The notes beneath the pieces were generated by a model, which saw only the letters and a program-made list of their open reading frames with translations, was not told the origin of the DNA and did not search any database. A stretch of DNA of 35,445 nucleotides from Opitutia bacterium (GTDB lineage: Bacteria > Verrucomicrobiota > Verrucomicrobiia > Opitutales > T3Sed10-336), in assembly GCA_003566375.1 (NCBI GenBank), contig PXDN01000300.1:1-35445 (forward strand). Direction: 5' to 3'. The position numbers and the translations under genes are program-made. Every line of letters starts with the position of its first letter. Position 1 is the stretch's first letter. Below are positions 26,742-35,445 of this stretch, one piece after another.

Positions 26742-27740
26742 CTAAAACGAAACAAACCCGCCGAATCGCCAAAAGAGCGAACGGCTGAGATCAAGATCCG
26801 CCCGCATGCCGTCTGTGTTATGGGTGTATTTCCCGATATTGTGGTAACGCAGGCCGGTGTAAACGCCTCTGTGGTCCGTTAAATGCCACAGGAAGGAGAT
26901 TTCGGCGTAACCTCCGGCCCGGCCTTGGCTTCCGGAGCTGCTTGAGGTTGTTTGGGAAACGGGAGCTCCGCCGATCACGGTGTTTTGTTCATAGGAATAA
27001 TCGCTGTCGATGTGGGCCAAGGCCAATCCACCGCCCACGCCGAGAAACAGTTTTTCCCGCATCCAAAATTCCAGGTAGGGACCGACCCGCAAGCCGTACA
27101 CATCGGCATCGAGTTGATGGTGGACGCCGCTGCTTCCCGACATCGGCGTGTCTCCGATCATGGGACCGGGACCGTTGACCGTGCCGGAGTAGGGAGCGGT
27201 CGGGACCAAAATTCCGCCCAAGGGAAAGGCGTCAACGGCCCGGGAGGTGTTGCCGGAAACATCGGCTTTCGACCAACCCGCGCCGATTTGAATTCCCCAC
27301 CTGACGACTTCGTCGCGGCTGCGCCCGTGTTCTTGTTGAAAGGCGAAATCAAACCCGCGCTGGGCACTGGCTCTCTCATGTTGGGTGGAGCCGGTGTGGT
27401 TACCGGTTGCTCCGCTCAGGGTCAGCCAGTCATTGGCCGGGTCCACTTGGGAGGCGTCGTTGTAGCCCCAATACCAAGTCATGCCTCCGGCATTGCCGCT
27501 GCTGTCCACGCCAATGAAACCGTCCTGGTATTCAAACACGGTTCCGGGCACGCCCCCGCCCCCGATGGCCGCGCCGCCCGGGGGGACGGGATTGGCGGCC
27601 ATGGAACCGTCGTGGAAATCCGCCGTGATGTTAAAACCGAAGGCGGGGCCAAAGGTGATTTTCTGTGGTCGTTGTCCGGTGAAGCCGTTGCCCGCCATGG
27701 CCGCCAGAAGAAGAACTGTGGTTACAATCGTGTGTTTCAT
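26742..27740 (-). CDS. Outer-membrane beta-barrel-like secreted protein
   Basis: Signal peptide; alternating beta pattern, GLRVGPYLEFWMREKLFLGVGGGLALAHIDSDYSYEQ..., C-terminal SLFWRFGGFVSF (aromatic terminal residue). Confidence 0.75.
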   Translation of the reverse strand: MKHTIVTTVLLLAAMAGNGFTGQRPQKITFGPAFGFNITADFHDGSMAANPVPPGGAAIGGGGVPGTVFEYQDGFIGVDSSGNAGGMTWYWGYNDASQVDPANDWLTLSGATGNHTGSTQHERASAQRGFDFAFQQEHGRSRDEVVRWGIQIGAGWSKADVSGNTSRAVDAFPLGGILVPTAPYSGTVNGPGPMIGDTPMSGSSGVHHQLDADVYGLRVGPYLEFWMREKLFLGVGGGLALAHIDSDYSYEQNTVIGGAPVSQTTSSSSGSQGRAGGYAEISFLWHLTDHRGVYTGLRYHNIGKYTHNTDGMRADLDLSRSLFWRFGGFVSF

Positions 27741-27903
27741 AGGGCTTTTCAGGTGTGGGAGGATTGTTGTGAATCAGGGTTGCGCCCCGCGCGTTTCCGC
27801 GGGCACCGGCGTTTTGGCGCGGCGGCCCGGCTCATGAAAAGGCGCGGAGTGAATGCTCATGATGGTGGTTGGTTTTCCAGATGTGTTGGTTCCGGTGTGG
27901 TGG

Positions 27904-30552
27904 TCAGGAATTGTTGTCCGGAAGGAGAATCACCCGGTAAAACCGGGATGAAGATTCCGAGGGCTTGGACTTGGTCTTGGGAGGGCCGTCGTCCACCCAC
28001 ATGACCCGCGTGGAAGTGGCCATGATGATGGCGGGAGAGTTGATCCAAGGAGTGGATTCGTCCATGCCGTCCCGGTATTGGACCATGTATTGTCGTCCCG
28101 GAACGGTGATGAATTCGATCACATGGGTGTCGTTTCGCCGCTCCTGCCGACTGATTTGCAAGACGGTGCCGGCCGGATCCACCGGCGTGTCGGGGGTGGT
28201 GGCGGAAACGGACAGGTTGGGCGTGTAGGACGTGTCCCGGGTGGGCAGATAATATTCCAGTTTCAAGACCACCGAATCGCCGGGAGCGAGCGGGGAATCG
28301 AACTTCAAGTTGTTGCCGGTGGTGTCGGTGGAGGAATACCAGCGCGCTCCGCTCGGCAGGTTGGTTACCGTCAGCAGAATCGCCTCGGCGGTGGCGCCGC
28401 TGGGATTGGTGACCGTGACCGTTTGTTCCAGCAGACCGGTTTGTGGATTGACGGCCAAGGCGCTTTCGGTGCTGAGATTCAACTGACTGACCGGTGCGCC
28501 CACCACGATGGCGGTGTCGGTGCCGGTGCGGGTCAGCGCCGGCACGGGGATGGAGGAGGATGGTTGGTCCTCGAAGAGGGATTCACCCTCAAAAGTGACA
28601 CTGCCCTCGTTGGTGCTGGCGGAAACATTGATGGTGTAAGCCCCTTCGCCGCTGAAGTTGGTGAAAGTGGCGGCGTAGATTCCGTCCCCGGGAATGCGGT
28701 CGCCCCCGGTTCCGTCATCGCGGAAGACCACCGTGACGGTTTGGCCGTCCGGCCGGGTGATGTCAGCGGTCATGTCCACATCCGTTACGATTTGTCCCCG
28801 GTAGCGCAAAGTCGCTTCGATAAACAGGGGAGTCGGGTAGTTGATGTCGCCCTCCGGGACGTCCACGATGAGTTGCACGCTGTCGTGATCGACCATGGCC
28901 ATCGGCTCCACCATGCCGCCCGAAGCGCTGGAGGAAGCGGTGACCCGCATGATCCATTGACCGGGCTCGGGAACGTCCACCACCATAAGCCGGAAATTGG
29001 CGTCGGAGTGGAATTCCACGCCCGCTTCGGGGGTGCCGAAAGTGATCACTTGGGAGGAGGGGGAGATCAATTCCAAATTAGCCAGATCACTCTCCACCTC
29101 CACGGCCAAACCGAACGTCACGCTGGCGGCGCCCTCCTCCACTTGGAGGGGAATTTCGTGCACGGCATCCGGCAAAAGAGGCAGTGGGGCGTTGGCCAGC
29201 AGACCCTTCCCCGAAGTTTCGGCCGCGAGGCGGAAAAACAATCCGGCGAGGTCAAACGAATTGGTCACGGCGAAGTAGCGACCGCCGGTTTGGGTGGCGA
29301 TACTCCGGAGGACTTGTTGGCCGGAAGTGCTGAGTCCCGTTCCCAAGCCCACGCTGATCACCGTCACATGCTGTTCGATCAGGCTGGGCACCACGCTCTG
29401 GGGGTGGGTGCCGGTATTGTGGTCGCCATCCCCAAGCAAAATAATAACCTCATCGCAGGAGCGTTCCGGTTGGGCCATCAAGGTTTCCAGGGAACGTTGC
29501 AGGCCGCCTCCGATGTTGGTCAGGCCGCCCGCGCTCAGCGAGGCGATGCCGCTTTTGATGGAAGCCGTGTCGGTGGTGAGCGGTCGGTCGAGGGTGGCCC
29601 CGCTGGAGAAGGAGGAGAGGGCGAATTCGGGAGGCTCAACACTGCCGCTGAAGAACTCCGAAAGCGTGATGGAATCCACGAAGATCCTGGCCGCGCTGCG
29701 GGCGAACGTCATGCGGTTTTGGGAATTCATGCTGCCGGAACGGTCGATGCAGAGCACGCTCCGGAGATTGGCAAACCCCTCCTCAAAGGTCACCGCGTGG
29801 GCGGCCGGGGGTTCGGTGTTGGGCAAATTGGCCGGGGCGTTGGCGCTGCGGGTCGGGTGCGCGGCGATCAATTCCCAGCAGGATTGTTCGTGGACATGGT
29901 GTTGCCAGGTGTTTTCGTTGGGGTCGTGGTTGGCCGCCACACAAAATTCCTTCAAGGTGTAAGTGCTTCCGCCTCCGGCACGACCTCCGCGGGTGAAATA
30001 ATTATCCATTAGACAATAATTCAGATCCGCCGTGTCGGGCGGGGCCGCGCATTCGGCGTTTCCACCGGGCCCGCTGTATTCGTCAAGCACTCCGTAGGCG
30101 TGGTGGGCGTGCTCATGAGCTATGGTGTAAGCGTCGCCGTTGGCTCCGTTGAGGGCTTGGAAATTGCTGTCGAAATAGAGCATCACATGCTCCCCGCGCA
30201 CCCCGTATTTTCCCTGTGTGGCGTAGGCGCGGCCCGCGCCGGGATTCACCCAGTATTCAGCGGATTGGGATGCGCCGCTGTTGTTGACGATTTTTATGGT
30301 TCCGAACCGGTGTTGCCCGTCGGTGGCGTCCGCCAGAATTTGGCTGGCGTTGGTAAAGGCGGTTCGGATTTGCGCCAACTGCGCCTCAGTGGCTTCAAAG
30401 CGGACGGAAACGCAAAAATCGAATTCGCCGTCTTTGAACGTGCCGGTTCCGCCCCAGAACGGAGTGGGACAAAGAACGAGTATCAGGAACGGCAACAAGG
30501 CCGCGGCGGTGGATCGAATGAAACGGTTTTTCATGGTGGAGAGGGATTTCAT
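27904..30552 (-). CDS. CLCA-like secreted protein: HExxH metalloprotease-like domain plus VWA domain plus beta-rich C-terminus
   Basis: AYTIAHEHAHHAYGVLDEY (HExxH...DEY as in CLCA), SVLCIDRSGSMNSQNRMTFARSAARIFVDSI (MIDAS DxSxS), YMVQYRDGMDESTPW C-terminal domain. Confidence 0.8.
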   Translation of the reverse strand: MKSLSTMKNRFIRSTAAALLPFLILVLCPTPFWGGTGTFKDGEFDFCVSVRFEATEAQLAQIRTAFTNASQILADATDGQHRFGTIKIVNNSGASQSAEYWVNPGAGRAYATQGKYGVRGEHVMLYFDSNFQALNGANGDAYTIAHEHAHHAYGVLDEYSGPGGNAECAAPPDTADLNYCLMDNYFTRGGRAGGGSTYTLKEFCVAANHDPNENTWQHHVHEQSCWELIAAHPTRSANAPANLPNTEPPAAHAVTFEEGFANLRSVLCIDRSGSMNSQNRMTFARSAARIFVDSITLSEFFSGSVEPPEFALSSFSSGATLDRPLTTDTASIKSGIASLSAGGLTNIGGGLQRSLETLMAQPERSCDEVIILLGDGDHNTGTHPQSVVPSLIEQHVTVISVGLGTGLSTSGQQVLRSIATQTGGRYFAVTNSFDLAGLFFRLAAETSGKGLLANAPLPLLPDAVHEIPLQVEEGAASVTFGLAVEVESDLANLELISPSSQVITFGTPEAGVEFHSDANFRLMVVDVPEPGQWIMRVTASSSASGGMVEPMAMVDHDSVQLIVDVPEGDINYPTPLFIEATLRYRGQIVTDVDMTADITRPDGQTVTVVFRDDGTGGDRIPGDGIYAATFTNFSGEGAYTINVSASTNEGSVTFEGESLFEDQPSSSIPVPALTRTGTDTAIVVGAPVSQLNLSTESALAVNPQTGLLEQTVTVTNPSGATAEAILLTVTNLPSGARWYSSTDTTGNNLKFDSPLAPGDSVVLKLEYYLPTRDTSYTPNLSVSATTPDTPVDPAGTVLQISRQERRNDTHVIEFITVPGRQYMVQYRDGMDESTPWINSPAIIMATSTRVMWVDDGPPKTKSKPSESSSRFYRVILLPDNNS

Positions 30553-30557
30553 GATAA

Positions 30558-31301
30558 TCAGGGTTTGGCACTGGGTTTCTTTTCGGGAGGATGGTGGCGG
30601 GCCGGAAAAATCCGGATCTCGTGCAAATGCTGTCCGTGTTTAAGAACGAACAACCGATGACCATCCGCGGAACGGATAAGATCATCGTGAAGGGCTGTGG
30701 TCAGGGGAACAAAACGGAGCGGCATGTCCAGAATCTGCCGCAGGGACGCGGCCGCGGCGGTCTCGAAATCCGTCAGCGTCAACGGTTCTTTCTCACGCGT
30801 GGCGGTAGGCAACGGACGGATTCGCTCCAGTTTGGCGTAGGCGGCCGATCGTTCGGCATGGCCTTTTCCGTTTTGGGCGACGGCTTCCAGTTTCCGCAAC
30901 AGGCGGAGGGCTTCCGTGTTGTCCGGAAGTAAAAAATGCCGGATTTGGCCGTCGGTGGCCACAATGCGCAATTGATCATGACCCATGAGGGGACCGGTTG
31001 CCGGAGAATCCGGGCTCAGGGTGTGGATTACCCTCAACAGCCGTGCGGCTTCATCCGTTGGCAAGGGGTGGCGGGTTCTGTCCACCACCACCATTTTATT
31101 CCGGTAAAAGGCGGTTAGAATCAGTTCTTTGTTCCGGTGGATTTCGTAGTTGAGCGACGCGTCCGAATGGAAGGGCAGGAACTCAATGACCGCAACGGAT
31201 GCCTGACGGGATTGTTCCGGCGGGGCAGCGGCACAAGCCGTGGTTAGAAAACAAACCAAAATAAAGCCCGATACAGACAAAGATGGTTTTTTCGAAAGCA
31301 C
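30558..31301 (-). CDS. Hypothetical lipoprotein upstream of the CLCA-like gene
   Basis: Probable GTG start giving LSKKPSLSVSGFILVCFLTTACAAAPP (lipobox LTTAC); stop is 5 bp before the CLCA-like ATG. Confidence 0.65.
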   Translation of the reverse strand: MLSKKPSLSVSGFILVCFLTTACAAAPPEQSRQASVAVIEFLPFHSDASLNYEIHRNKELILTAFYRNKMVVVDRTRHPLPTDEAARLLRVIHTLSPDSPATGPLMGHDQLRIVATDGQIRHFLLPDNTEALRLLRKLEAVAQNGKGHAERSAAYAKLERIRPLPTATREKEPLTLTDFETAAAASLRQILDMPLRFVPLTTALHDDLIRSADGHRLFVLKHGQHLHEIRIFPARHHPPEKKPSAKP

Positions 31302-31537
31302 AATGGATGCAATTAATGAAAATTTCACAAAGCAGGCAAGAGCAAAATAGACCTCAAACCCGGTTTGCCTGTCGAAGTTGCCGCCGGTCTTCGGGCGGGA
31401 CCCAATGTCCTTTCCGGGAGTGACGCTGGACTCGAATTGACCTGGCGCCGTCCCTTCGGTTGCTCGAGTCGGCGGCCACAACTTTGGCATGCGCGGGCGG
31501 AGACCGCGTTTTGGCCTGGTGGGGATGAGAACTTGCC

Positions 31538-33364
31538 ATGGCGGTGAAAATGTTCGCTATGGTGCCTTCCATGAAGCTGTTTTTTGGGAAAACCCCGGAG
31601 GCTCAACAATCAAGAGTCGGCGGGGGCGGATTCATTGCGGCGGCGTTTCGCGCCACGGGTTGCCGGGCCTGGCCGTTTTGGGTTTTCGGGATTTTGTTGC
31701 TCGGCCCGGCGGCATGGCAGTCCGCGGCGGCGGAACAGGCCGCGCGCGAACCGTATATGATAATCGGCGACATTCGCGGCGCCACCGGCCAGCCGGTGGA
31801 ATTTTCCGCGGTCGTCCGGCATTTGCCCGCCGGCACGGTGGCGGTCGAGTGGAGCATGCATTTGGTTCTGCCGGAATTCACCCAGGCGGTCATCCGGCCG
31901 GGCCGGGGAGTTCCGCCCAATGCCACGGTCGATGTCGAGCCGGGTGAAGGGGGACCGCCGGCCTTTCGTTTCCGGGTCAGCGCCCCGGAGGGAGAAGTCC
32001 TGCGCGGGGGGGAACTCGCCACGGTGACGCTGCCGGCGCCCGGGCGGATGTTGCAGCGGGCGCCGGTGGCGGTGTCGGCGGTACGCGCGGTCACGGTGGA
32101 TGGGGAACAGGTCGTTCTGTCGCCGCCGCAACCGACCATCGCGTTCGCCCTGTTTCACGATCCGATCCCGCTCTTCGCGCTTTTGGCCGGATGCGTGGGG
32201 TTCATCTTTTGGCTCGGCCAATTGCCGGCCCTGCAAGGGTTTTTCCGTTATTTTCCGCCGCTGATTTGGTGCTATTTCGTGCCGATGCTGATGACCACGG
32301 CCGGGATCACCCCGGATGCCTCGCCGCTCTACGCCTTCATGTCGCGGGTGGTGTTGCCGGCGGTGCTGGTTTTGTTGTTGATGCCCTCGGACGTGCGGGG
32401 AATCGCCCGCCTCGGCGGGAAAGCCGTTTTGATGATGCTCTTCGCCACCACCGGAATCGTGGTGGGGGCGGTGGTTTCTTTCACCCTATTCGCCAAGGCG
32501 ATGCCGGGCGCGTTGCCCGATGATGCCTGGCGGGCGGTGCCGGCCCTCGCCGGTTCCTGGATCGGCGGCTCGGCCAACATGGTGGCGGTCATTGAATCCC
32601 TCGGCACCCCGCCGGGCCTGATCGGGCCAATGGTGATTGTGGACACGGTGCTGGCCTATTCGTGGCTGGGGTTGTTGATCGCGCTCTCGGCTTACCAAGG
32701 GAAGATCGATAAATACCACCGCGCCGATTCGCGGATCGTGGATGAAATCAGCGCCCACCTGAAAGCCGAGCACGCGGCCAATGCCCGCGATCCCCGCATC
32801 GTGGACGTGGCCTTGATGTTCGCGGTGGCCTTTGTGGTCAGCCAGCTCTGCCTGAGCCTCGGCGGCCCGGTGCATTCGTTTTTCCAAACCATCCTCGGCT
32901 GGGAGCGGTTTTCGGAGGTGATCAATGCCTTCGGCTGGGGCATCCTGCTGATTACGGCGGCGGGTCTGGCGCTGTCGTTCACCCGGCTGCGGGCGCTCGA
33001 TTATTGCGGGGCCTCTTCGCTCGGGTATGTCGGTCTCTATCTTCTCCTGACAACCTACGGAGCGCGGGCCAACCTGCGGGCGATCCTCGAAGTGCCGGTT
33101 TTCTTCGGCATCGGGTTTGTGTGGATTCTCATTCACATCGCCTTTCTGTATCTGGGTCTGCGGTTGTTGCGGGTGCCGCTGTTCCTGGCGGCGACCAGTT
33201 CCATGGCCAACATCGGTGGAACGGCTTCCGCCCCGGTGGTGGCGGCGGCCTACAATCAGTCGATGGCGCCGGTCGGACTGCTCATGGCGATCATTGGCAG
33301 CGTGCTGGGAACGCCGCTGGCGTTGTTTGTCATTGCCACCATTTGCCGGGCGGTTGCGCCATGA
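31538..33364 (+). CDS. DUF819-family membrane protein with N-terminal secreted beta-rich (cohesin-like) domain
   Basis: C-terminal ~400 aa polytopic, LAGSWIGGSANMVAVIESLGTP...TSSMANIGGTASAPVVAAAYNQSMAPVGLLMAIIGSVLGTPLAL (DUF819). N-terminus has a TM/signal and ~130 aa of beta-rich sequence. Confidence 0.85.
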   Translation: MAVKMFAMVPSMKLFFGKTPEAQQSRVGGGGFIAAAFRATGCRAWPFWVFGILLLGPAAWQSAAAEQAAREPYMIIGDIRGATGQPVEFSAVVRHLPAGTVAVEWSMHLVLPEFTQAVIRPGRGVPPNATVDVEPGEGGPPAFRFRVSAPEGEVLRGGELATVTLPAPGRMLQRAPVAVSAVRAVTVDGEQVVLSPPQPTIAFALFHDPIPLFALLAGCVGFIFWLGQLPALQGFFRYFPPLIWCYFVPMLMTTAGITPDASPLYAFMSRVVLPAVLVLLLMPSDVRGIARLGGKAVLMMLFATTGIVVGAVVSFTLFAKAMPGALPDDAWRAVPALAGSWIGGSANMVAVIESLGTPPGLIGPMVIVDTVLAYSWLGLLIALSAYQGKIDKYHRADSRIVDEISAHLKAEHAANARDPRIVDVALMFAVAFVVSQLCLSLGGPVHSFFQTILGWERFSEVINAFGWGILLITAAGLALSFTRLRALDYCGASSLGYVGLYLLLTTYGARANLRAILEVPVFFGIGFVWILIHIAFLYLGLRLLRVPLFLAATSSMANIGGTASAPVVAAAYNQSMAPVGLLMAIIGSVLGTPLALFVIATICRAVAP

Positions 33365-33589
33365 AATGTCTCCGGCTTCAATAACCGTCCGGATGCCTCC
33401 CAAAAGCGTGCCGACAAAGCTGAACAAAACGCCGAAACAGAGAATGCCGTAAACCATCCGCGCGATGGAACGGGCGTCCTCCGTATCCATGTTTGGAAAA
33501 AGGCCCGCCGGTTCGGGAGATTGGGGCTTTCCATTTGCGGAACGGGCTGGTAACGCCTATACCTTTTCACTTTTTCAAACGAACCACGG

Positions 33590-34126
33590 ATGTCCCTATT
33601 TCTCGCCACGCTTCTCTCCGGCTTGACGCTTCTCGTTTTGGGAGCGGTCCTGCTTTGGAACACCCGGACGGTCGCCGCCGTCGCCCGGACCTTTCCCCGC
33701 TCGACCCAGGCCGCCTATGTTTGCATGGGCCTGGCCACCGTCTGGTTCCTTTACCTCGTGGCCAATCTTTCGGAGGCCGACTTCGGGGCCTACCGCAATT
33801 TGCTGGTGTTGGCTTTCGGCGGTATCGCGGTGAGTTCCTTTTTCCACGCCCGTGAGTTTCTGGCCGTGCGGGGGGCGGCCATCCTGGTTTTGCTGAGCGC
33901 CCATGTCCTGCTCGACGCGGCCTTCATGGAGCCCCAGGCCAGCCGGCTGTTTTTGGTTTCGTTTGTGTACGTAGCCATCCTGGCCGCCCTCTACCTCGGG
34001 GTATCGCCCTATCGGCTGCGGGATTTCTTCGGCTGGCTTTTCGCCTCGCCCGGGCGGCCGCGGGTGTTGGGCGGCGTGTTGCTGGGATACGGGGTGCTGC
34101 TGAACGTGGCGGCTTTCACCTATTGA
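33590..34126 (+). CDS. Hypothetical polytopic membrane protein
   Basis: 178 aa, about 6 hydrophobic segments; ends 16 bp before gmk. Confidence 0.75.
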   Translation: MSLFLATLLSGLTLLVLGAVLLWNTRTVAAVARTFPRSTQAAYVCMGLATVWFLYLVANLSEADFGAYRNLLVLAFGGIAVSSFFHAREFLAVRGAAILVLLSAHVLLDAAFMEPQASRLFLVSFVYVAILAALYLGVSPYRLRDFFGWLFASPGRPRVLGGVLLGYGVLLNVAAFTY

Positions 34127-34142
34127 GATTCCGCGAGTTTGG

Positions 34143-34790
34143 ATGAAACATCCCGATAAAGATCCAGCCCTGTTGTTGATCGTTTCCGGCCCGGCCGGTT
34201 CCGGCAAAACCACTCTCTGCGACCGCTTGATGGCCACCCATCCGGAATTGCAGCGGGTGGTGACCTGCACCACGCGGAAACCGCGGCCCGGGGAGGTGGA
34301 CGGGGTTGATTACCATTTTTTCAGCGAAGACCAATTTCTCCGGGAAATTGAAGCCGGTTCGTTTTTGGAACACGCCCAAATTCACGGGGCCACCCGCTAC
34401 GGAGTGCTCAGACGGGAGTTGCGCGACAAGCTCGGGAAGGAGACCAGCCTGCTGCTCAACATCGACGTCCAGGGTGCGGCCACATTTCGGGAGGCGGCCG
34501 CCCGTGATGACCAGCTTTGCACCCGCATCGTTTCGGTATTCATCCTTCCGATGTCGCTGGATGTCATCCGCGAGCGCTTGGAAAGCCGGGGAACCGACGA
34601 CGAGGTCTCCATGCGCAAGCGCCTGGCCAGCGCCAAGGCGGAGATGGAGCAGTGGCCCAACTACGATTATTGCATCCAAAGCGGTTCGCGGGACGGTGAT
34701 TTTCGGCGGCTCGACAGCATTCTTTTGGCCGAGCGTTTGCGCGTTTCCCGCCTGGTGGGCAAACGCGCGCCCGAAATGATCCAAGGTTGA
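34143..34790 (+). CDS. gmk: Guanylate kinase
   Basis: LLIVSGPAGSGKTTLCDRLM, VVTCTTRKPRPGEVDGVDYHFFSEDQF, EHAQIHGATRYGVLR, LNIDVQGAA. Confidence 0.96.
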   Translation: MKHPDKDPALLLIVSGPAGSGKTTLCDRLMATHPELQRVVTCTTRKPRPGEVDGVDYHFFSEDQFLREIEAGSFLEHAQIHGATRYGVLRRELRDKLGKETSLLLNIDVQGAATFREAAARDDQLCTRIVSVFILPMSLDVIRERLESRGTDDEVSMRKRLASAKAEMEQWPNYDYCIQSGSRDGDFRRLDSILLAERLRVSRLVGKRAPEMIQG

Positions 34791-34873
34791 ATACGGGCAC
34801 CTGAAGCCCGGGGGGAATATCCGGTGTTGTTTTGGACGCGAAGGGGTGTATTTTACTCTCACTTTCCAGCACC

Positions 34874-35445
34874 ATGACTGATTTGATTTTCCATTCCCGT
34901 CTTGCCCGGCATTTAACAACCGCCTGGTTCTTTTGCGCCGCTGCCATGGCGGCGTGGGGCACGCTTTACCGGGATCATGTTTTTGACATCACCTTTCCTC
35001 TGGAGAGGAATTCCGGCTACGAGTATGCGGAGGGGTGGCACCTCTGCCGCGACAGCTGCACCCGCGCCCACCGGGCGACCGACATTTACGCCGAGCCGGG
35101 AACGCCGGTTTATGCCATTGCTTCCGGCACCATCGGCTGGCGGCGCACGTCGGCCGACAGCGGTTGGTCGCCGACCTCGGGGTCCGGGTATTCGCTTTAC
35201 ATCACGGCGCCGAACAATGCCTACCGGCACTTTTACGGGCATTTCGGGCCGCATTTTCCCGACCGGGAGGAGGAGGCTTTTGCGGTGAATCCAGCCACCG
35301 GCGAACTCTGGCAGGTCGGCGATTTCGTGCAACGCGGGCAATTGCTCGGGTGGGTCGGCACCTCCGGGGCGACGGCCTCGGGGCCCCACCTGCATTTGGA
35401 AATCCGTTCCATGAACCGGTCCTTTCCCCGCGACGATCCCGGGGA
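34874..35445 (+). CDS. M23-family peptidase (3' end outside the window)
   Basis: Frame from ATG 34874 stays open to the edge: HRATDIYAEPGTPVYAIASGTIGW...YRHFYGHFGPHF...GDFVQRGQLLGWVGTSGATASGPHLHLEIRS (HLHLE). Not in the supplied ORF track because it is open-ended. Confidence 0.88.
   Translation, partial: MTDLIFHSRLARHLTTAWFFCAAAMAAWGTLYRDHVFDITFPLERNSGYEYAEGWHLCRDSCTRAHRATDIYAEPGTPVYAIASGTIGWRRTSADSGWSPTSGSGYSLYITAPNNAYRHFYGHFGPHFPDREEEAFAVNPATGELWQVGDFVQRGQLLGWVGTSGATASGPHLHLEIRSMNRSFPRDDPG

Noticed and set aside
1-35445. tRNA genes
   Set aside because: No convincing T-loop (GGTTCRANYCC) with a matching acceptor stem was seen on either strand.

Overview
The window is GC-rich bacterial chromosome with tightly packed genes. 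PEP-CTERM proteins, an H-X9-DG-type prepilin fragment, DUF1080, ASPIC/UnbV, SHD1-thioredoxin and Gfo/Idh proteins suggest a PVC-group (Verrucomicrobiota-like) host; this is an inference, not a database result. Supported genes include an SpmA/SpmB-type fusion, cstA, two PEP-CTERM proteins, galE, DUF1080, DAHP synthase, two exbD, ptsI, an Rrf2 regulator, a CT398-type zinc-ribbon protein, rnpB (RNase P RNA), an MBL hydrolase, a dicarboxylate symporter, two Gfo/Idh oxidoreductases, an SHD1-thioredoxin, an FG-GAP/ASPIC-UnbV protein, a PhyH dioxygenase, a CLCA-like metalloprotease-VWA protein, a DUF819 transporter with a beta-rich N-terminal domain, gmk, and a partial M23 peptidase. The observations most worth a second look are: (1) heptamer repeats inside the P12 region of rnpB that fold into a long A/U-rich hairpin, with a related heptamer array about 1.1 kb away; (2) a bacterial CLCA-like protein coupled to a lipoprotein gene; (3) a cohesin-like domain fused to DUF819; (4) a small accessory island with a decayed antitoxin and a chimeric orphan ORF; (5) a four-copy hairpin repeat; (6) an approximately 104-bp tandem repeat near an IS110-family remnant. 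All calls come from reading the sequence; no searches or folding programs were run.
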